DNA of 64,000 bases from Tricholoma matsutake (GCA_026075535.2 AP026547.1:8246001-8310000), one strand, 5' to 3'. Shown: positions 10,840 to 23,010, counted from the stretch's first letter. Made by a program: numbers and translations. The notes: generated by a model not told the origin, from the letters alone.

Positions 10840-13558
10840 GTGAACCATCATGTGGAGTCTCCTAATTCCTTTGCATGTGGTGGGCCTGGGGCTGTGGTGG
10901 ATGTGGAAGAGGAGGAGGAGGAGGAGGAGGATGGTGATGAGGATGAAAAACACGTTTGTGAAGGATTGCACCATCTTGGAGGTAGGAATTCTGAGGAAGA
11001 TGATAGCCATGGACAAGGAAATAGTGGCACTGCGAGAGGGGCTTATTGACACCAAAATGACCAAGGAAGTGCTCGACCAGAAAGGCTCACTGGCAACTCT
11101 GGTATGGATATTGCCATGGATAGAGCAAGTGATGTGGATAGAGCAGGCATCACACAGCAAGTAGAACAATTGGGAAGATCTGGAGGGGAGGACAAGAATC
11201 CTAGTGCAATGGATGTTGACGTGGATACAGGAGATGTTGCAAACCGAGGAGAACAATCTGGTGCAGTGGATGTGGACATGAGAGAGGGCAGTATGAATGA
11301 GCACAACAAGGCTCCAAATGACGCAACTCCAGAATCAAGCCCCCACAAGATGCCTTCACCCTCCGACAATTCACTCTTCACTAAAAAGGACAGTCCAATC
11401 GCTGGAGAAAAGCAAAAGAACCCAATGTGAGAGGCAAAAACAAAGAAAACAGACCAATTGCCCCTTCCACTGCCAAAAACAAAGTTAAAGTCAAGGTCAA
11501 GGCCAAGGCCAAAACCAAAACCAAAGCCTGAATCAAAAATTCAATCTGGACCGCAGTCTGTAGATGCTGTGGAGCACAACTATTTTGAGGAGATCAAATT
11601 CAGAGGCGTTAGTAGACTTGTTGATATCATCGACTTAATGCAGGATATGGTCAGTCATTTGCCATCTTAAAAGAACACAATTTATCATCCTTTGCAGATT
11701 AAACCTGAAAAACCAAACCTTTCAAGAACTCGAAAGGCATGCATGGTTATATGTATGATAATTCATATCTAATAACTCATATTCCATCTATAGAAACAAT
11801 TCATAGGCAAATCAGTATTGCTATGGGCTCCTGGGAAGGATGACCCAGTTACATACACCCCGTCAAGACTCATTCGCCACAATATAGTGACTTTCGGCAC
11901 TCCCTTAGTTTGCTGATGAGCACTCCATGTTCAAAATTATTCACAGTGCTGTCATAGTGGGCTATAAAGACGGCTGACCTCTGTGGATGGCTTGTCCAGA
12001 GGAGAGCACATTTTGTATACTCTCAAAGCAGGAACTTGGGAGCAAGAGTGACCAAGAGATACAAGCAATATTCTGCTGAAAACATGTTGTAATACATGAC
12101 CAATTTGAGCCTACACTTGCTTTCGACAAAAAGGGTTTGAAAACATTAGGGGACCTGTACAAGTCTGTGATGATTCATGGTGTGTTTGAAGTGTATTCTT
12201 GTTGTGTTTGGACATCCTGATTATGTGCCAGATTACTCAATTGAAAACTCCTTCAAAGCTGAATCATCTTGCCACCTGAAGGGTACTTTAGAAGATATGC
12301 TGAGGTGTCATAGGGAGAAAAGTAAAATCCTCAATGCACTGGACTTCCCAATGCTGTCTGCCCCTCATCCTCCCACGTCGTTTGCTTCTGATCTTGCAGC
12401 ATTTAGTGCCACCATCGATTTACTGATGTGTAGCTGGGCTATTTCATTTCCAATGGCAAGTACTAGATGGGGCCTTGCGGCAACATCAGGTGCCCACCAT
12501 CTCTGGCATATTGATTACAATGGCTTCTACACTTACATCAACACCCAAACTGGCATGAAATGGTGGATCATTGCAAAGCCCAAACCTGGGTTGATGCATT
12601 TCTCTGATGCTACGCTATTCACTGAAGAATATGATATTTCTGCTGCCAATCTGGAGAAGTGGGACCTTGAGGCAGTCCTTCTTTGTCCTGGATCCCAAAT
12701 GTAAGTTGTGTCTGCTTGGCACCCCCCTATTCATAACCATTGTCCTATAGGTTAATGCAGCCAAACACACCACATTTTGTTGTGACACCAGAATCTGCAA
12801 TTTGTCATGGAGGTCATTTTTACATGATGTCCATGATCCAAGACATGGTTTTTGGGCTTTATCATATGTTTGTTGCTAGCGAGAGGGTGACAAACACAGA
12901 ACACAGTCATGATGTGCATCTTCTACTTCGAAGGATGGTTACTTATCTTCACTATGTCCTCATCAAGCATGGGTCTAAACTAGATTTGTCGATGCCACTG
13001 CCCACTTGTCATATTCCCGATGTCTCCACCTTTGAAGGGGTGCTTGACCTGTTCATGTTATGTGTCGTCATGGAACTTGGGGATCTCATCAACCCTCTGG
13101 CATACAGGAAGAAATATTGACATGGACCTAAACATGACCATGATCGGCTGTGCACTATCCATGCCCGTGGGCTATCTAGGGACCTTTGTCATTGGTGGTG
13201 TGCATGCTATCTGTTTCTTGACCCCAAGAAGGAATTATTCATCGATGGTGGCCTTGTATTCAAGGACCTACTCTCCCAGCATATTGTAGCACTGATCTTG
13301 TATACTAAGACTATGGCAGAAAAGAATGATGCTCAAGTTGAAGTGTTGGAGTGCACAGCAGATGTTCTGACAGATTTACTGAAGAAGTATTTCCCTTATG
13401 ATCTGCATTCTGGGGTTAGCGAGGGCTTTGAGTGGGTGGGACCAAGATACGTTGTTAAGGCTAGGGCAGGAGTGTTATCCTCATACATGAGATGTAGGTA
13501 TTACACTTTCTTTAAACACAATCTACTTACAAAGACATCGCAGGCCATGATATCCTGA
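10840..13558 (+). CDS. JmjC-domain (cupin) protein, probable, 3' end at an LTR
   Basis: The 12.1-12.9 kb part resembles a JmjC-like family I recall from mushrooms. A segment around 12000-12170 (KQELGSKS.QEIQ.IF, then FDKKGLKTLGDLYKSVMIH) leads into KILNALDFPM and then WGLAATSGAHHLWHIDYNG. The H-I-D at 12508-12516 would be the iron-binding HxD. After a 50-bp intron (12701-12750, GTAAG to TATAG) the frame continues with QPNTPHFVVTPES, supplying the third iron ligand. An acidic, MDVDVD-rich stretch at 10850-11430 and a basic KPKPKPK tract at 11500 precede it. Coding-like sequence continues to 13558, where a stop sits directly against a Gypsy LTR, so the C-terminus may be truncated. Such proteins are 2-oxoglutarate oxygenases, often histone demethylases; the substrate here is unknown. 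The upstream exons are uncertain. Confidence 0.55.
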
Positions 13559-13559
13559 G

Positions 13560-13985
13560 TGTAAGGGGACTAGGGGGGTGCCCTGTGTGTTTTTTCTATT
13601 TTTTATGTTCATCCTATATTTTTCCCCACCTCATTTCCTTCTATTCTTCATTTTCTATGATTTTTCCAGATTTTATTACTAATTTTCCCTTGCTATCATG
13701 TTTGTACATGTTGACACTTTTATATTTAGAGGCGGAGTACCCCTTCCGACACATACCCCTTGGTATGATGTCATTCAGCAGCCTTGATCCGCCTATCTCC
13801 ACCTTTTTCTATTTTTAGGTTATATTTGATTTTTGTCATCTTCACATATACTGGGCATCAGCAAGGGGATCCTTAGAGTTTTCTCTTCGGATTTCCCTTT
13901 GCTAGGTGTGTCCCCAATGCCTGTATTATGTAGTATAATTTTAACTTCGGATTTCCCTTTGCTAGAGGCTTAGGTTGCCCTTATA
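13560..13985 (+). repeat. Chromovirus A LTR, plus-oriented
   Basis: 426 bp, from TGTAAGGGG to GCCCTTATA; same length and structure as the LTRs of copy B in reverse. It contains the predicted mRNA start AGAGTTTTCT near 13876 and two copies of CTTCGGATTTCCCTTTGCTAG. Confidence 0.9.
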
Positions 13986-14205
13986 GTAGAAAACTCTCCC
14001 CTAAGGCCCGAAAATCGTGAACGCGCTGCCCAAGATAGGCAGGTACGGACTGGACGACGCTTCCCAAAGCTCCACAGAGTCCCTACACACTGTTCCAGAT
14101 ACTCTCGCCTTTATTATGCTGCCATTTTCGCCAAACGCGCTCCCTAGCGACATGGACGCATCAGAATGCTTTGACGTGCTTGAAAGCGATGTTTCTGGAA
14201 TGCGC

Positions 14206-15208
14206 CAGGGGTGAGTTCAATCGCGTGATCCCATGGCTTGCGTGCAGGAAGAGAGTCAAATGACTCCTTGGAGAACACGTCTTCAAACTCATGGAGATGA
14301 GGGAGTAAGGAGTTAGTAGAGGATTTAGCAGCATTGTTTTTGTGGAAGGCCTCGGCGAGGCGTTGGGATATGTTCGATGTGGCACACACCTCATGCGATG
14401 AGTGAATCGCAGTGTAGAAGATCCGATCACCCTCCTCCACTTCCTCTGGGTCCTCATCATCATCATCCGAGTCCGGCATTAGATCAGGAACCCCTTCCAA
14501 TTCCACTTCAGGTATAGGCAGGGGTCCAGCACGACACTTCTGAGTATGTCGTATTGCCGCCTTCTGTCCACGACGTTCTTGCCTGGCTTCTGTGAAACAT
14601 GTCCGACAGCGGGATGGACATCGGCTCATGGTAACCTCCCCGGTATGCCAGTCGACCTCTGGGTTATGGTCTCAAAGCCATGGATATCCCAAAATCACCT
14701 TTTGCTTTCCTAATTGAGTGACAGCAAAAAGGGCATGCTCACTATGATCTTTGTAATGGAGAACCAGGTCTGCAACCTCTCGGATGGCACCAGCTTCATT
14801 TGGGGATCCATCCATGTTATATACAGGTATCGGATGTGAGAGTGAGCAAGTATTTAGGTGATGTTGTTGTACCAGATGGGAATCGATGAAGAGACCAGTT
14901 GCACCAGAGTCCAGGAGCACAGAGACACCGAGTATTTGTCCAGTGTCAGTCGTCTGCAGTTCGATGGCTAGGTTTAAGGAATGTGCAGAGGGAGTGGATG
15001 CCACAATATACTTGTGTGGTAGTTTATGCTCCCATGATTTAATTTTGGGACGTGGAGTAGAAGGAGAGATGGGGAGAGCAGGTACGTCTTTGGCCAACTT
15101 CGAAGGGTCAGAGAGGGGAGCAGTCACAGAAATGGATTCATTCTCCGGGGATTCAACTGACAAGACTTCAAAGCGGTTATGGACAGGCAGTGAGGGTGTA
15201 CAATTCAC
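14206..15208 (-). pseudogene. Chromovirus A pol fragment (protease region)
   Basis: Corresponds to about the first 335 residues of the pol of copy B: the LLDSGATGLFIDSH protease motif, then the linker with the acidic DSDDDDEDPEEVEEG stretch. It ends at the inversion junction. A TGA interrupts GYPWL_DHNPEVDW where copy B has arginine. Reverse transcriptase, RNase H and integrase are absent. Confidence 0.85.
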
Positions 15209-16323
15209 TCGCTGCGAATAGGAAAATCCTGCTCCTCTACAACTTCCAACTTAATCTCCTCTGCAACTTGATCCTTTGCTTCCTCAACATCTACAAGCGC
15301 CAACAAATCTTGCAGGAGTTCGTCTCGTCCCTCGGGGGTGAGCATGCAGATATCCTGACGATGGGGACACGCTCCAGCCCTGTGTCCAGGTTCCCCACAA
15401 CGGTAGCAGAGATCCAACTTACATGCATGGCTGCAGGCTGCATCAACATCCATTGGTACTGGGACATTGACGGCTGGTGTGGGAGTTTGATGAACAGGAA
15501 TGGGGTTAGGGCAGGGGAGGCTTCGATTGAAGGTGTAGGGCATATGAGTGGTAGTTGGAGCATGGAATGCAGCATTAAATGCCACATTTGTGAGTCAGTT
15601 CTCGTCACAGAGTGAAGCAGCTTCATACCAAGCAAGGATATCATCGTCTGCTGGGCGCCCTTCCAACATCTGTGCAATCTGGTCCTGAATTTCTCGGTTG
15701 AGCCCCCATCGGAACTTCACCACCACTGGCAACCCACTCCCATATCCTGCCATGTCCACCAAATCCTTGAACTCATCGATATAGCCGTCCACGGATCGAC
15801 GTCCCTGGTGGTAAGCGGATGACTCAAGTCATGTCACTGCTTGGTGGCGTTCATTGAGGGGGCAGAAGTGGTGTACGAACTCAGCTCGAAAGTCACCCCA
15901 AGTGGAGAAAGGTAGAGAACCGAGTTCTTTAGTTTGACATAGGATACGGTCCACATAGAGATAGGCACGTTCAGATTTCATGTATGTGAAGGCCCAATAA
16001 ATTTTTGCAGCCTCATCGACGAATTGATGCGACTGGAGACTAGTGTATAACTCACAGGAATTAAGGAATGCATGTCCCTGCGCACGTGCACCATTAAATT
16101 CGGCGGGGGGGGACGGTTTGATCTGGGCACGTTCCTTAGTGGACGTGTTTGGCAAAACGTCGTTGTTGGGTGCGCTTGGAGTCGTAAAGGGGGAACTATT
16201 GGTCATAGGGTTAGCCTGGAGGGTCCTAACGAAGTTTTCAATCGTAGATTTAAGCGAGTCAATTTGCGCGCGCATTCCGGAAATGTCACTTTCAAGCACG
16301 TCAAAGCATTCTGATGCGTCCAT
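15205..16323 (-). pseudogene. Chromovirus A gag, decayed
   Basis: Nearly full-length match to the 372-residue gag of copy B, starting at the equivalent ATG (MDASE) and ending at the same SE-stop. The CYRCGEPGHRAGACP zinc knuckle is intact. A TGA near 15830 breaks VT_LESS, where copy B has arginine. Many other differences from B are CG to TG or CA. It cannot make full-length Gag without readthrough. Confidence 0.85.
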
Positions 16324-16489
16324 GTCGCTAGGGAGCGCATTTGGCGAAAATGGCAGCATAATAAAGGCGAGAGTATCTGGAACAGTGTGTAGGGACTCTG
16401 TGGAGCTTTGGGAAGCGTCGTCCAGTCTGTACCTGCCTATCTTGGGCAGCGCGTTCGCGATTTTCGGGCCTTAGGGGAGAGTTTTCTAC

Positions 16490-16915
16490 TATAAGGGCAA
16501 CCTAAGCCTCTAGCAAAGGGAAATCCGAAGTTAAAATTATACTACATAATACAGGCATTGGGGACACACCTAGCAAAGGGAAATCCGAAGAGAAAACTCT
16601 AAGGATCCCCTTGCTGATGCCCAGTATATGTGAAGACGACAAAAATCAAATATAACCTAAAAATAGAAAAAGGTGGAGATAGGCGGATCAAGGCCGCCGA
16701 ATGACATCATACCAAGGGGTATGTGTCGGAAGGGGTACTCTGCCTCTAAATATAAAAGTGTCAACATGTACAAACATGATAGCAAGGGAAAATTAGTAAT
16801 AAAATCTGGAAAAATCATAGAAAATGAAGAATAGAAGGAAATGAGGTGGGGAAAAATATAGGATGAACATAAAAAATAGGAAAAACACACAGGGCACCCC
16901 CCTAGTCCCCTTACA
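16490..16915 (-). repeat. Chromovirus A LTR, minus-oriented
   Basis: 426 bp, the mirror of the LTR at 13560-13985, ending CCCCTTACA. The primer-site sequence AGAGTTTTCT lies just outside it at about 16478-16487. It borders the truncated Copia element directly. Confidence 0.9.
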
Positions 16916-19135
16916 GAACTGTTGATCTGTCCCTGTGGACCTGAGTCATTCTTCCATCTGGTGTCCCGAGAGCTCTCCATCATGACCAGTGTGATATGTT
17001 CCAACCTTTAAGCCAGTTTCAACTTCACGTGCACATTCCCATGCCTTTAGTTCTCCAAATGTGTCACTTTTGAGCTTAAGGGGTATTGACCATGGCTTAT
17101 TCAAGTAGTCATCAACCAAATTCATAATGTATTTGTAGCCCTCTCATGATTGTACAGGAGCAGGCCCTGTAAGATCTACCCAAACAGTTCCTAGTCTCCT
17201 CATTGCTCTATGCCCTGGCCCCTCTTCATGCATTTTTGGAACTGGGGTCTTGGTCTCTTTTCCAAGAATACACGATTCACATTTTGGTGGAAGGATGGGA
17301 AAAGAAGAGGGCATACCTGCAACTGTGTCCAACTTTGCCATTTCCTTGAGCATTTGGAAGTTCATGTGACCAAGGCGACAATGCCATGTCATAAGATCAG
17401 GCACATGTTGGGTGGATAGGGCATGTTCAGTGGATACAGATTGTAGGTTGAGCAAGTATAAACAGTTGGGTAGAAGGGGTCCCCTGACAAGGAAGGCACT
17501 GGTGGATTTATCATAGATCTTTACTCCTTCAGCATTGAAATGAGAGACAGTGTTGGAGTCGATGGATAGGGAGCTTATGGAGATTAGGCAGATGATGGAG
17601 GTGGGTGCATATAGCGCATTTGGTAGCTCAAGGTATTTACTCTTCACTATGCAGAGGTGAATTTTGCCCATCCCAATGGTGGCAAGGGATGAGCTGCTGA
17701 CACCTTCAATAAAGTGGGTTGGGATGGATTCGAGGTGTGTAAAATTGTTAGGGTCCATGGTGATATAGACCAATGCACCAGTATCGGCATAGAAGGGGAA
17801 TTCTTCAGTGGACACAGGGGTACGTTTGGTCTGTTGAAGTGATGTGGTCATGGCTAATGTGGACTCATGGTATGCTTTGACCAGTCGACAGATGTCTTGA
17901 GTTCTCCTCCAGCCGCTGCAAGCCAAGCAACATCTGTGATGGAGGACACATTACTTTTTGTTGGGAGAGGACTGGATGCGAGGCCAGCAAATGCTTGCTT
18001 TGCATCATTGGTGATAAGTTCCTGGAGGGCACTGGGGTTGACCTGCGCCATATGTGCCTTCCCATTGATGGTAACAGGAACTGAGTTTTATTTGAACTTG
18101 GTCCCTCTGGTGACAGCTTTCCACTCCCCTTTCCACTGGCGGCGTGTTGTGCTGTGGTAGATTCTGCGATGGTCTTTCCTTCCATTCCCCTGCCTTTATG
18201 AATACACCATTCTTTCTTATGTCCTCTACATGGCTTGCACAAAACAATTGCTGCAGCAAATATCGTGTGGTCTGTGATTATGTGAGTTCAACAACTTTGT
18301 GGATAGGGCAACGTCTTGCATGTGCATGTGTTTCTTGGTCAATATAAGCATGTCTTTGCTTTTGAGAACATGTTGAATGTAATCGGAGGTATATGGGGTG
18401 GTTTTGGTGGAGTCAGATAAAGCACAAGAGATGTTAGATTGAATGGATTCAAATGCTTTGTTATTTAGTCTGTTGAGTAAAGCAATACACTTGAATAAGT
18501 CCTGAGTGATGTCCCCCATTGTGAACATGTGATTGACTGTGTTGCAGATCTTTGTGGCGGTGGACACAAGCGGCTCAGACAAAGAGCAGTACATCGAGAG
18601 GGCCTCACAAATAAGTGAGATCTGCTTTACCAGGCCAGCAGATCTGCAGCGCATGGTAATGGTGTCATAGCATGCCTTGGCACCTTTGGTGTAGTTGATG
18701 GACTCCATTTCTGATTCACCAACCACCTGCTGCAGTGTGGCAACAGCCATGTGGCTATTTGTGATGAAGTTGCTGTGGGCATGGGGTTCCTCTGTAGCAT
18801 GTGGATCCTGGATTAGAGGTGCAAAGAAGTAGCCATCCAAGTGATTTAGAGTGACAAGTAGCATAAAGTCCCACTCCCATTTTTTGAAGTCGCCTTTGTC
18901 CCATTCAAGTTTATCGCTCGAGAAGGAGTTCCAGATATGGAGTAGGGGGATTGTGGGATGTGTGGCATCATTCAGATTGATCTTCAGTGGATTGGATTCA
19001 CTCATGATGATGAGTTCATAGCAATGTAAATAAATATATTACCATGATATTACTATTATACAATGAGGGGACGAAGCCCAAAGAATTGACAGATGTGAGC
19101 CATTTAAATAGCCAAAGGTGAGCACAGACCATTTG
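16916..19135 (-). pseudogene. Truncated Copia element (gag, protease, integrase N-terminus)
   Basis: Minus-strand gag starts at an ATG near 19005 (MSESNPLKINLNDATHPTIPL..., 259 aa open). A later frame holds a zinc-finger-like CKPCRGHKKEWC segment with GMEGKTIAESTT near 18200. Next comes the aspartic protease motif YADTGALVYI near 17790. The GAG-pre-integrase/zinc-binding region follows, with WHCRLGHMN and CESCILGKETK, ending near 17150 at the start of the integrase core (VWVDLTGPAPVQS). Gag and pol are shifted against each other and broken. The rest of pol is lost at the chromovirus A boundary at 16915. Gene order (integrase before reverse transcriptase) marks it as Copia. Its 5' LTR was not identified; the plus-oriented LTR at 19136 belongs to a different element. 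Confidence 0.8.
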
Positions 19136-19341
19136 TGTTAGGATTGATGGGCACCACAAACACCCTTTGTGTGTGTTGATCATTTTGGTATGCCCTTTCT
19201 TTACTCATCTGACAAAGACTCTTTATCATAGAATTACTTATATATTCCCTCTTACCTATATGTGCACCCTCAGTCACTTATACACAGTGCTGAGGTCTAA
19301 TCTGTGTTATCTTAGTCAATCTACAGTATTGATTCTAACAG
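19136..19341 (+). repeat. 5' LTR of a plus-strand Copia
   Basis: 206 bp, TGTTAG...CTAACA. Apart from one internal deletion it matches the LTR at 49526-49844. It is followed at once by a primer-binding-type sequence, so it is a 5' LTR with internal DNA, not a solo LTR. The five bases before it are ATTTG. Confidence 0.8.
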
Positions 19342-19351
19342 GTTATGGGCA
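19342..19351 (+). promoter_or_regulatory. Copia primer-binding site, half-tRNA type
   Basis: GGTTATGGGC directly abuts the LTR. It is complementary to the anticodon arm of initiator methionine tRNA (loop CAUAACC), the arrangement known from Drosophila copia, which is primed by the 5' half of that tRNA. The tRNA of this organism was not available to test. Confidence 0.6.
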
Positions 19352-21489
19352 ATTGCCATACACTCTAGCGCATGAGCAGTTGGAATCTGTACCATTCTAT
19401 TTTTATCTTTGGGCCATGCCCGGATCACACATCATTATAATATTACTGATGCGTCTTGCATCTTCTGATTGGGAAAGGCTCCTTTGTCCATATACCCTCT
19501 CTGCACACTCTTAGGACCATAGGTTCAATTTGAGACTGGTTGTTACCAGTCTCGAACAGTTTTGCTGTGTACCTTGAGATCAGCAAACTGCAGACTGAAC
19601 TGGTGCTGCAACTGGTAGGACTGTGACTGCAGATCCAGTTATATCAGTTACAGTTCAGTTCAGTCTCAGTCTTTTTTTGATCTGCGTGACAGGACCTTCA
19701 AGCACTACTTGTGAGAGGCTCACTAGAACCCACTTGGTAAACTTTGGTTGAAATAGTGGTTTTGGTGTCACCTTAACAGCCCCAAATGAACCCCCCACAT
19801 CCCAGTTGGATGGGGTGGAGGGGTGGATGGGTGGTGTGCATCATCATTCCCATGAAACAAAGATAACCTGAAAAAGAACAAAAAGAGAATGTTAGTAGGA
19901 TAAAAATAAGTAAAAGGAGAGACAAATACCTTTTTGAAAGGCTCCTTGGTCAGTTGACAGTTGTCAATGTGAGATTTTGCATGCAACATGGCACTATGAT
20001 GTTGCTGTTCAGGTGTGGGAACATGGGAGTGACAGCCTCAAATCTGAAAAATAAGTGACATATAGTCAAACTCATGATGGGCAACATAAAGTTGAACCCA
20101 TGTGCAAAGGTGGGAGGAGAGAACAAGGAGAGAAGTGGCAAGTTTGCCTTTGATTGACATCTGGCAGCATCTGCTCAATACTATTTTAGGAAATATTGTG
20201 GTTGTAAACTTAGAATGATCATGACTTTGGTGCCTTGAAAAAACCCACCCAACCCATTGCACATGTGTGGGTTCCAAATAGGTACCTCACATTCAACCCT
20301 GATCCATACCCATCTACATTAACCCATACCTGTGTAACCACACAGGTTTGCAAACCTGTGCTTTGCACTACTTATGCTTGTACTTGTGGATGATTTCTAG
20401 TCACAATGCCAATGTCAGCTGATAGATGATGTCTCATAGTAGTGGTTTACAGTACAATAGCATGATACCAGTGAGCCTTTCTATATCACCACCCATGCCG
20501 ATGAGCTGAGTGCATTGGTTTTGATGTGGGCTCAGCATGGAGTTCCATCACTGATAGAATCAAACAAACACTAAACAGAGCCTGTCATGCAGGATCAACA
20601 TGTCATGAGAGTACGTCACAAGTACATATGGAAACTGCCATGCCGATCAGAGACAAGAGTGTATGTGTAGGCCAATCAGAAGCTTAAAATTTCCTTTTTT
20701 GGTTGCAGATACATTGTAAAACAGTAACACCTGACAGCTCCTTGACGTCAACAGAGAGGCCTGGCTCAAAGCCGTTGAGCCCAGGTTCAAATGTTCAATC
20801 TAGACTCCTAACAACTCCCTCATATATACATGAGGATGCATTGCTGGTTATACATCGACACTTGCTTATGTACTGGGAATCAGTCACTGGTCATTTACCT
20901 TGTGTTGGAGAATGCACACCAATCTGGGCAACTGCGCAATTGCATCTCTCTGCACTGCCAGTGCTTTGGGGCATTTGAAACTTTGAGGGTGGGGCTGTAT
21001 GGGCGGTGCGCATTGGGCAATGTAACTTGTTAGCAATTGAAAAGAAGCAAAATGCAATCAACCCATTTAATAAACACTTATGAGTCAATGCCTAGATTTC
21101 ATGGGTGGTGCAGCGGTTTTGCAGCGATGGTGAGTTACCGTTCAATTCAGAGCAAACTTAAAAGTTTTATGCAAGTTTTATGAGTGTCAACCAAGTCTAT
21201 CGTAACTCATTTCATAACAGCTAGAAGGGCTTGAAGCTTGAGACCTTGAGAGCCCAGTTCAGGCTTTACCAAGTGTAAATTGAGGCTTGTCGAAACATGA
21301 AGAAGTAGGATTGACAAGGGAAAAAAATAAACCCAAAAAGGAAAGTGGGCCTCTAAGGTTGCTATGCATACACAAGACTCTATAGAAATTAAACCATGGC
21401 CTCAGTGTTTCTTTGATGACTTCTTTTGACTCACAGAAAGACATTAAGAAGACAGTAACCTATGGGCTGAAATCGACAGAGTCTTGCTA
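19352..21489. other. Spacer with short repeats; no gene recognised
   Basis: Holds a hairpin GAGACTGGTTGTTACCAGTCTC near 19530 and a stretch rich in CAGT/ACTG words to about 19680. Motifs of the type ACCCATACCTGTGTAACC near 20310 resemble the ends of the miniature elements at 44.3 and 54.8 kb. The 5' internal part of the Copia should start here, but I cannot recognise its gag. Short open frames have no motif. Confidence 0.35.
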
Positions 21490-22022
21490 GGTTGGCTCAG
21501 ATGGACAGTTAAATTGAGGATGTCTGTATCTTAGAATCAACTGTCTGGCTGTCCGACTGTCTGGTTGTCCAGCTGTTTGGTTGAGTTTGGTACAGCCACC
21601 AAGTTGGGTCTTCCTCTTTGTCCATACAGCTACTAAGGTCATGGTGAGTCGCAATGTCATGGATGTTGTGGGGGATAAAGTGTGTCTGGCACAAATCCAA
21701 GGCCATGACCATACTTGAGAATGGTTCCTGCAAGATTGCACCTTGGAAAGTCTTCTTTATCCCAGATTAGGTGCCATAGCTCCATCCAAAGCACATCTAC
21801 ATCCTCAATTTGGATATCGCAGCTGTTGGCAAGAACTTGAGTGACACTTGGTGGTAAAATTTCAGGTGCATTATCTTCAGGTTCTTCAGCAGGTTGGGGA
21901 AGCAAGATGTCATCTCTCAGTCGCTTAGCAATATATATAAAGGTAAAAAGGCCCATAATCAATAGGTTGGGCACCAGAGTCGATACATTTGCGAGTGTAG
22001 CCATGCAGGTAGTACTAGTCAC
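21490..22022 (-). pseudogene. KDZ transposase-associated (CxC5-like) N-terminal fragment
   Basis: The open stretch contains ADILLP-like leader residues (RDDILLPQPAEEP), then VDVLWMELWHLIWD and YGHGLGFVPDTLYPPQHP. This resembles the N-terminus of proteins I recall as carrying a CxC5-type cysteine cluster with KDZ transposases in mushrooms (TLYPP followed by cysteines). After the YPP motif the frame is broken by stops and by a short CAGACAGT-type repeat near 21540-21575. No catalytic KDZ core was found downstream, so this is a fragment. Confidence 0.5.
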
Positions 22023-22319
22023 ATGACATTCAGACAGACAGCCGGCTGTTAGGGTTTATCTGGGTTTTGGGCCGAAAAGGTTAAGGCTTGATAAGGCCTT
22101 AAAATATCCAAATTAACAATAATATTTGCAATTCTTATATAGAGTCTGAAAAGGGTATTTAAAGGATGGTAGCATTGACAAATTTCAACAGCGCACTCAG
22201 AATTGAGCTTTCGAAATGTATGGTAGTAGCTGAACAAATAGTATACATATGTGAAATTTAATGAACAGCAATATCAAGTGTGATTGATCAGTGAAATTTA
22301 GAAAAGAGTGATGAAAATC

Positions 22320-23010
22320 CACCTGTTGTCCCAATGCTTATAAAGGACGGTAGCGATGGCAGATTCTGCCAGCTATATCAGGATGGCCTCACTGATCAGC
22401 TGCTACCTGGAAGTGATTACTTGAGAATATTTGTAAGAATTGTGAGTATAGACCATGGAGTATCAGACTGGCAAACCTCTCAAATTGGTAAAAGCATGGT
22501 GCATCAGAAAAATTTGCAAAAGATGGACAGAAAGCCACCTGTGGTCCCAACCTTTATAAAGGACAGCAGCGGTAGTGGATTCAGCCAGCTATATCAGGTG
22601 GGTTCTGCTGATCAGCAGCTGCCAGGAAGCAGTTGCTTCAGAAGTTCTGTAAGACATGCAGGAAAAGGCCTTGAAGCATCAGACCAACAATTCTGTGAAA
22701 TTTAGAAAAGAGTGATGAAATTCCACCTGTTGTCCCAACACTTATAAAGGATGGTAGCAATGGCAGATTCTGCCAGCAATCGCAGGAGGGTTCCGCTGAT
22801 CAGCAGCTGCCTAAGAGCAGTTACTTGAGAAGATTTATATGAAATATGTGAAAACATCAGATTGACAAACCTGCAGAATTGGTAAAAAGTCTGTAAGAAA
22901 TGCTTGCATGGATCATATGCATCGGAAAGACAGGTCTGCAAATTTAATGACAGAATGAGCAAAAATTACCCATAGTCCCAACACTTGTAAGAAGGGGAAG
23001 TCTGGGTGAC
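22320..23010. repeat. Degenerate tandem repeat, about 0.2 kb x 4
   Basis: Units begin ACCTGTTGTCCCAA(C/T)..TTATAAAGGA at 22321, 22537, 22725 and, weakly, 22968 (spacings 216, 188 and 243). Each of the first three holds GGCAGATTCTGCCAG-like and CTGATCAGCAGCTGCC-like near-palindromes. The run is partly open on the plus strand, but I infer no protein. Confidence 0.65.

Larger units (their letters stand above)
13560..16915. mobile_element. Chromovirus A: rearranged Gypsy copy, tail-to-tail inverted
   Basis: A plus-strand LTR (13560-13985), leader and start of gag run to about 14205. They then join a minus-strand piece made of the first third of pol, all of gag, the leader and an LTR (16490-16915). 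The outer ends are therefore both 5' ends. The junction lies in TGCGC, which is present both in gag and at the pol breakpoint. Both LTRs share variants that copy B lacks (for example CATGTAC and GGATGAAC), so they probably came from one insertion. The outer 5-bp flanks (CTGAG and GAACT) do not match, so no target-site duplication is visible. Confidence 0.8.

Noticed and set aside
16657..17004. Repeated open frame with MCFSYFLCSSHIFPHLISFY-like sequence in every LTR of A and B
   Set aside because: It is carried by LTR sequence only, runs from the LTR edge, and has no counterpart in the LTRs of chromovirus C.
19136..19341. LTR at 19136 as the 5' LTR of the minus-strand Copia gag next to it
   Set aside because: Its orientation is opposite to that gag and the same as the plus-strand LTR at 49526; its primer site lies on the far side.
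20281..20370. TATGGGT/ACCCATA words as telomere-type repeats
   Set aside because: They are irregular, scattered and match the ends of the hAT miniature elements.
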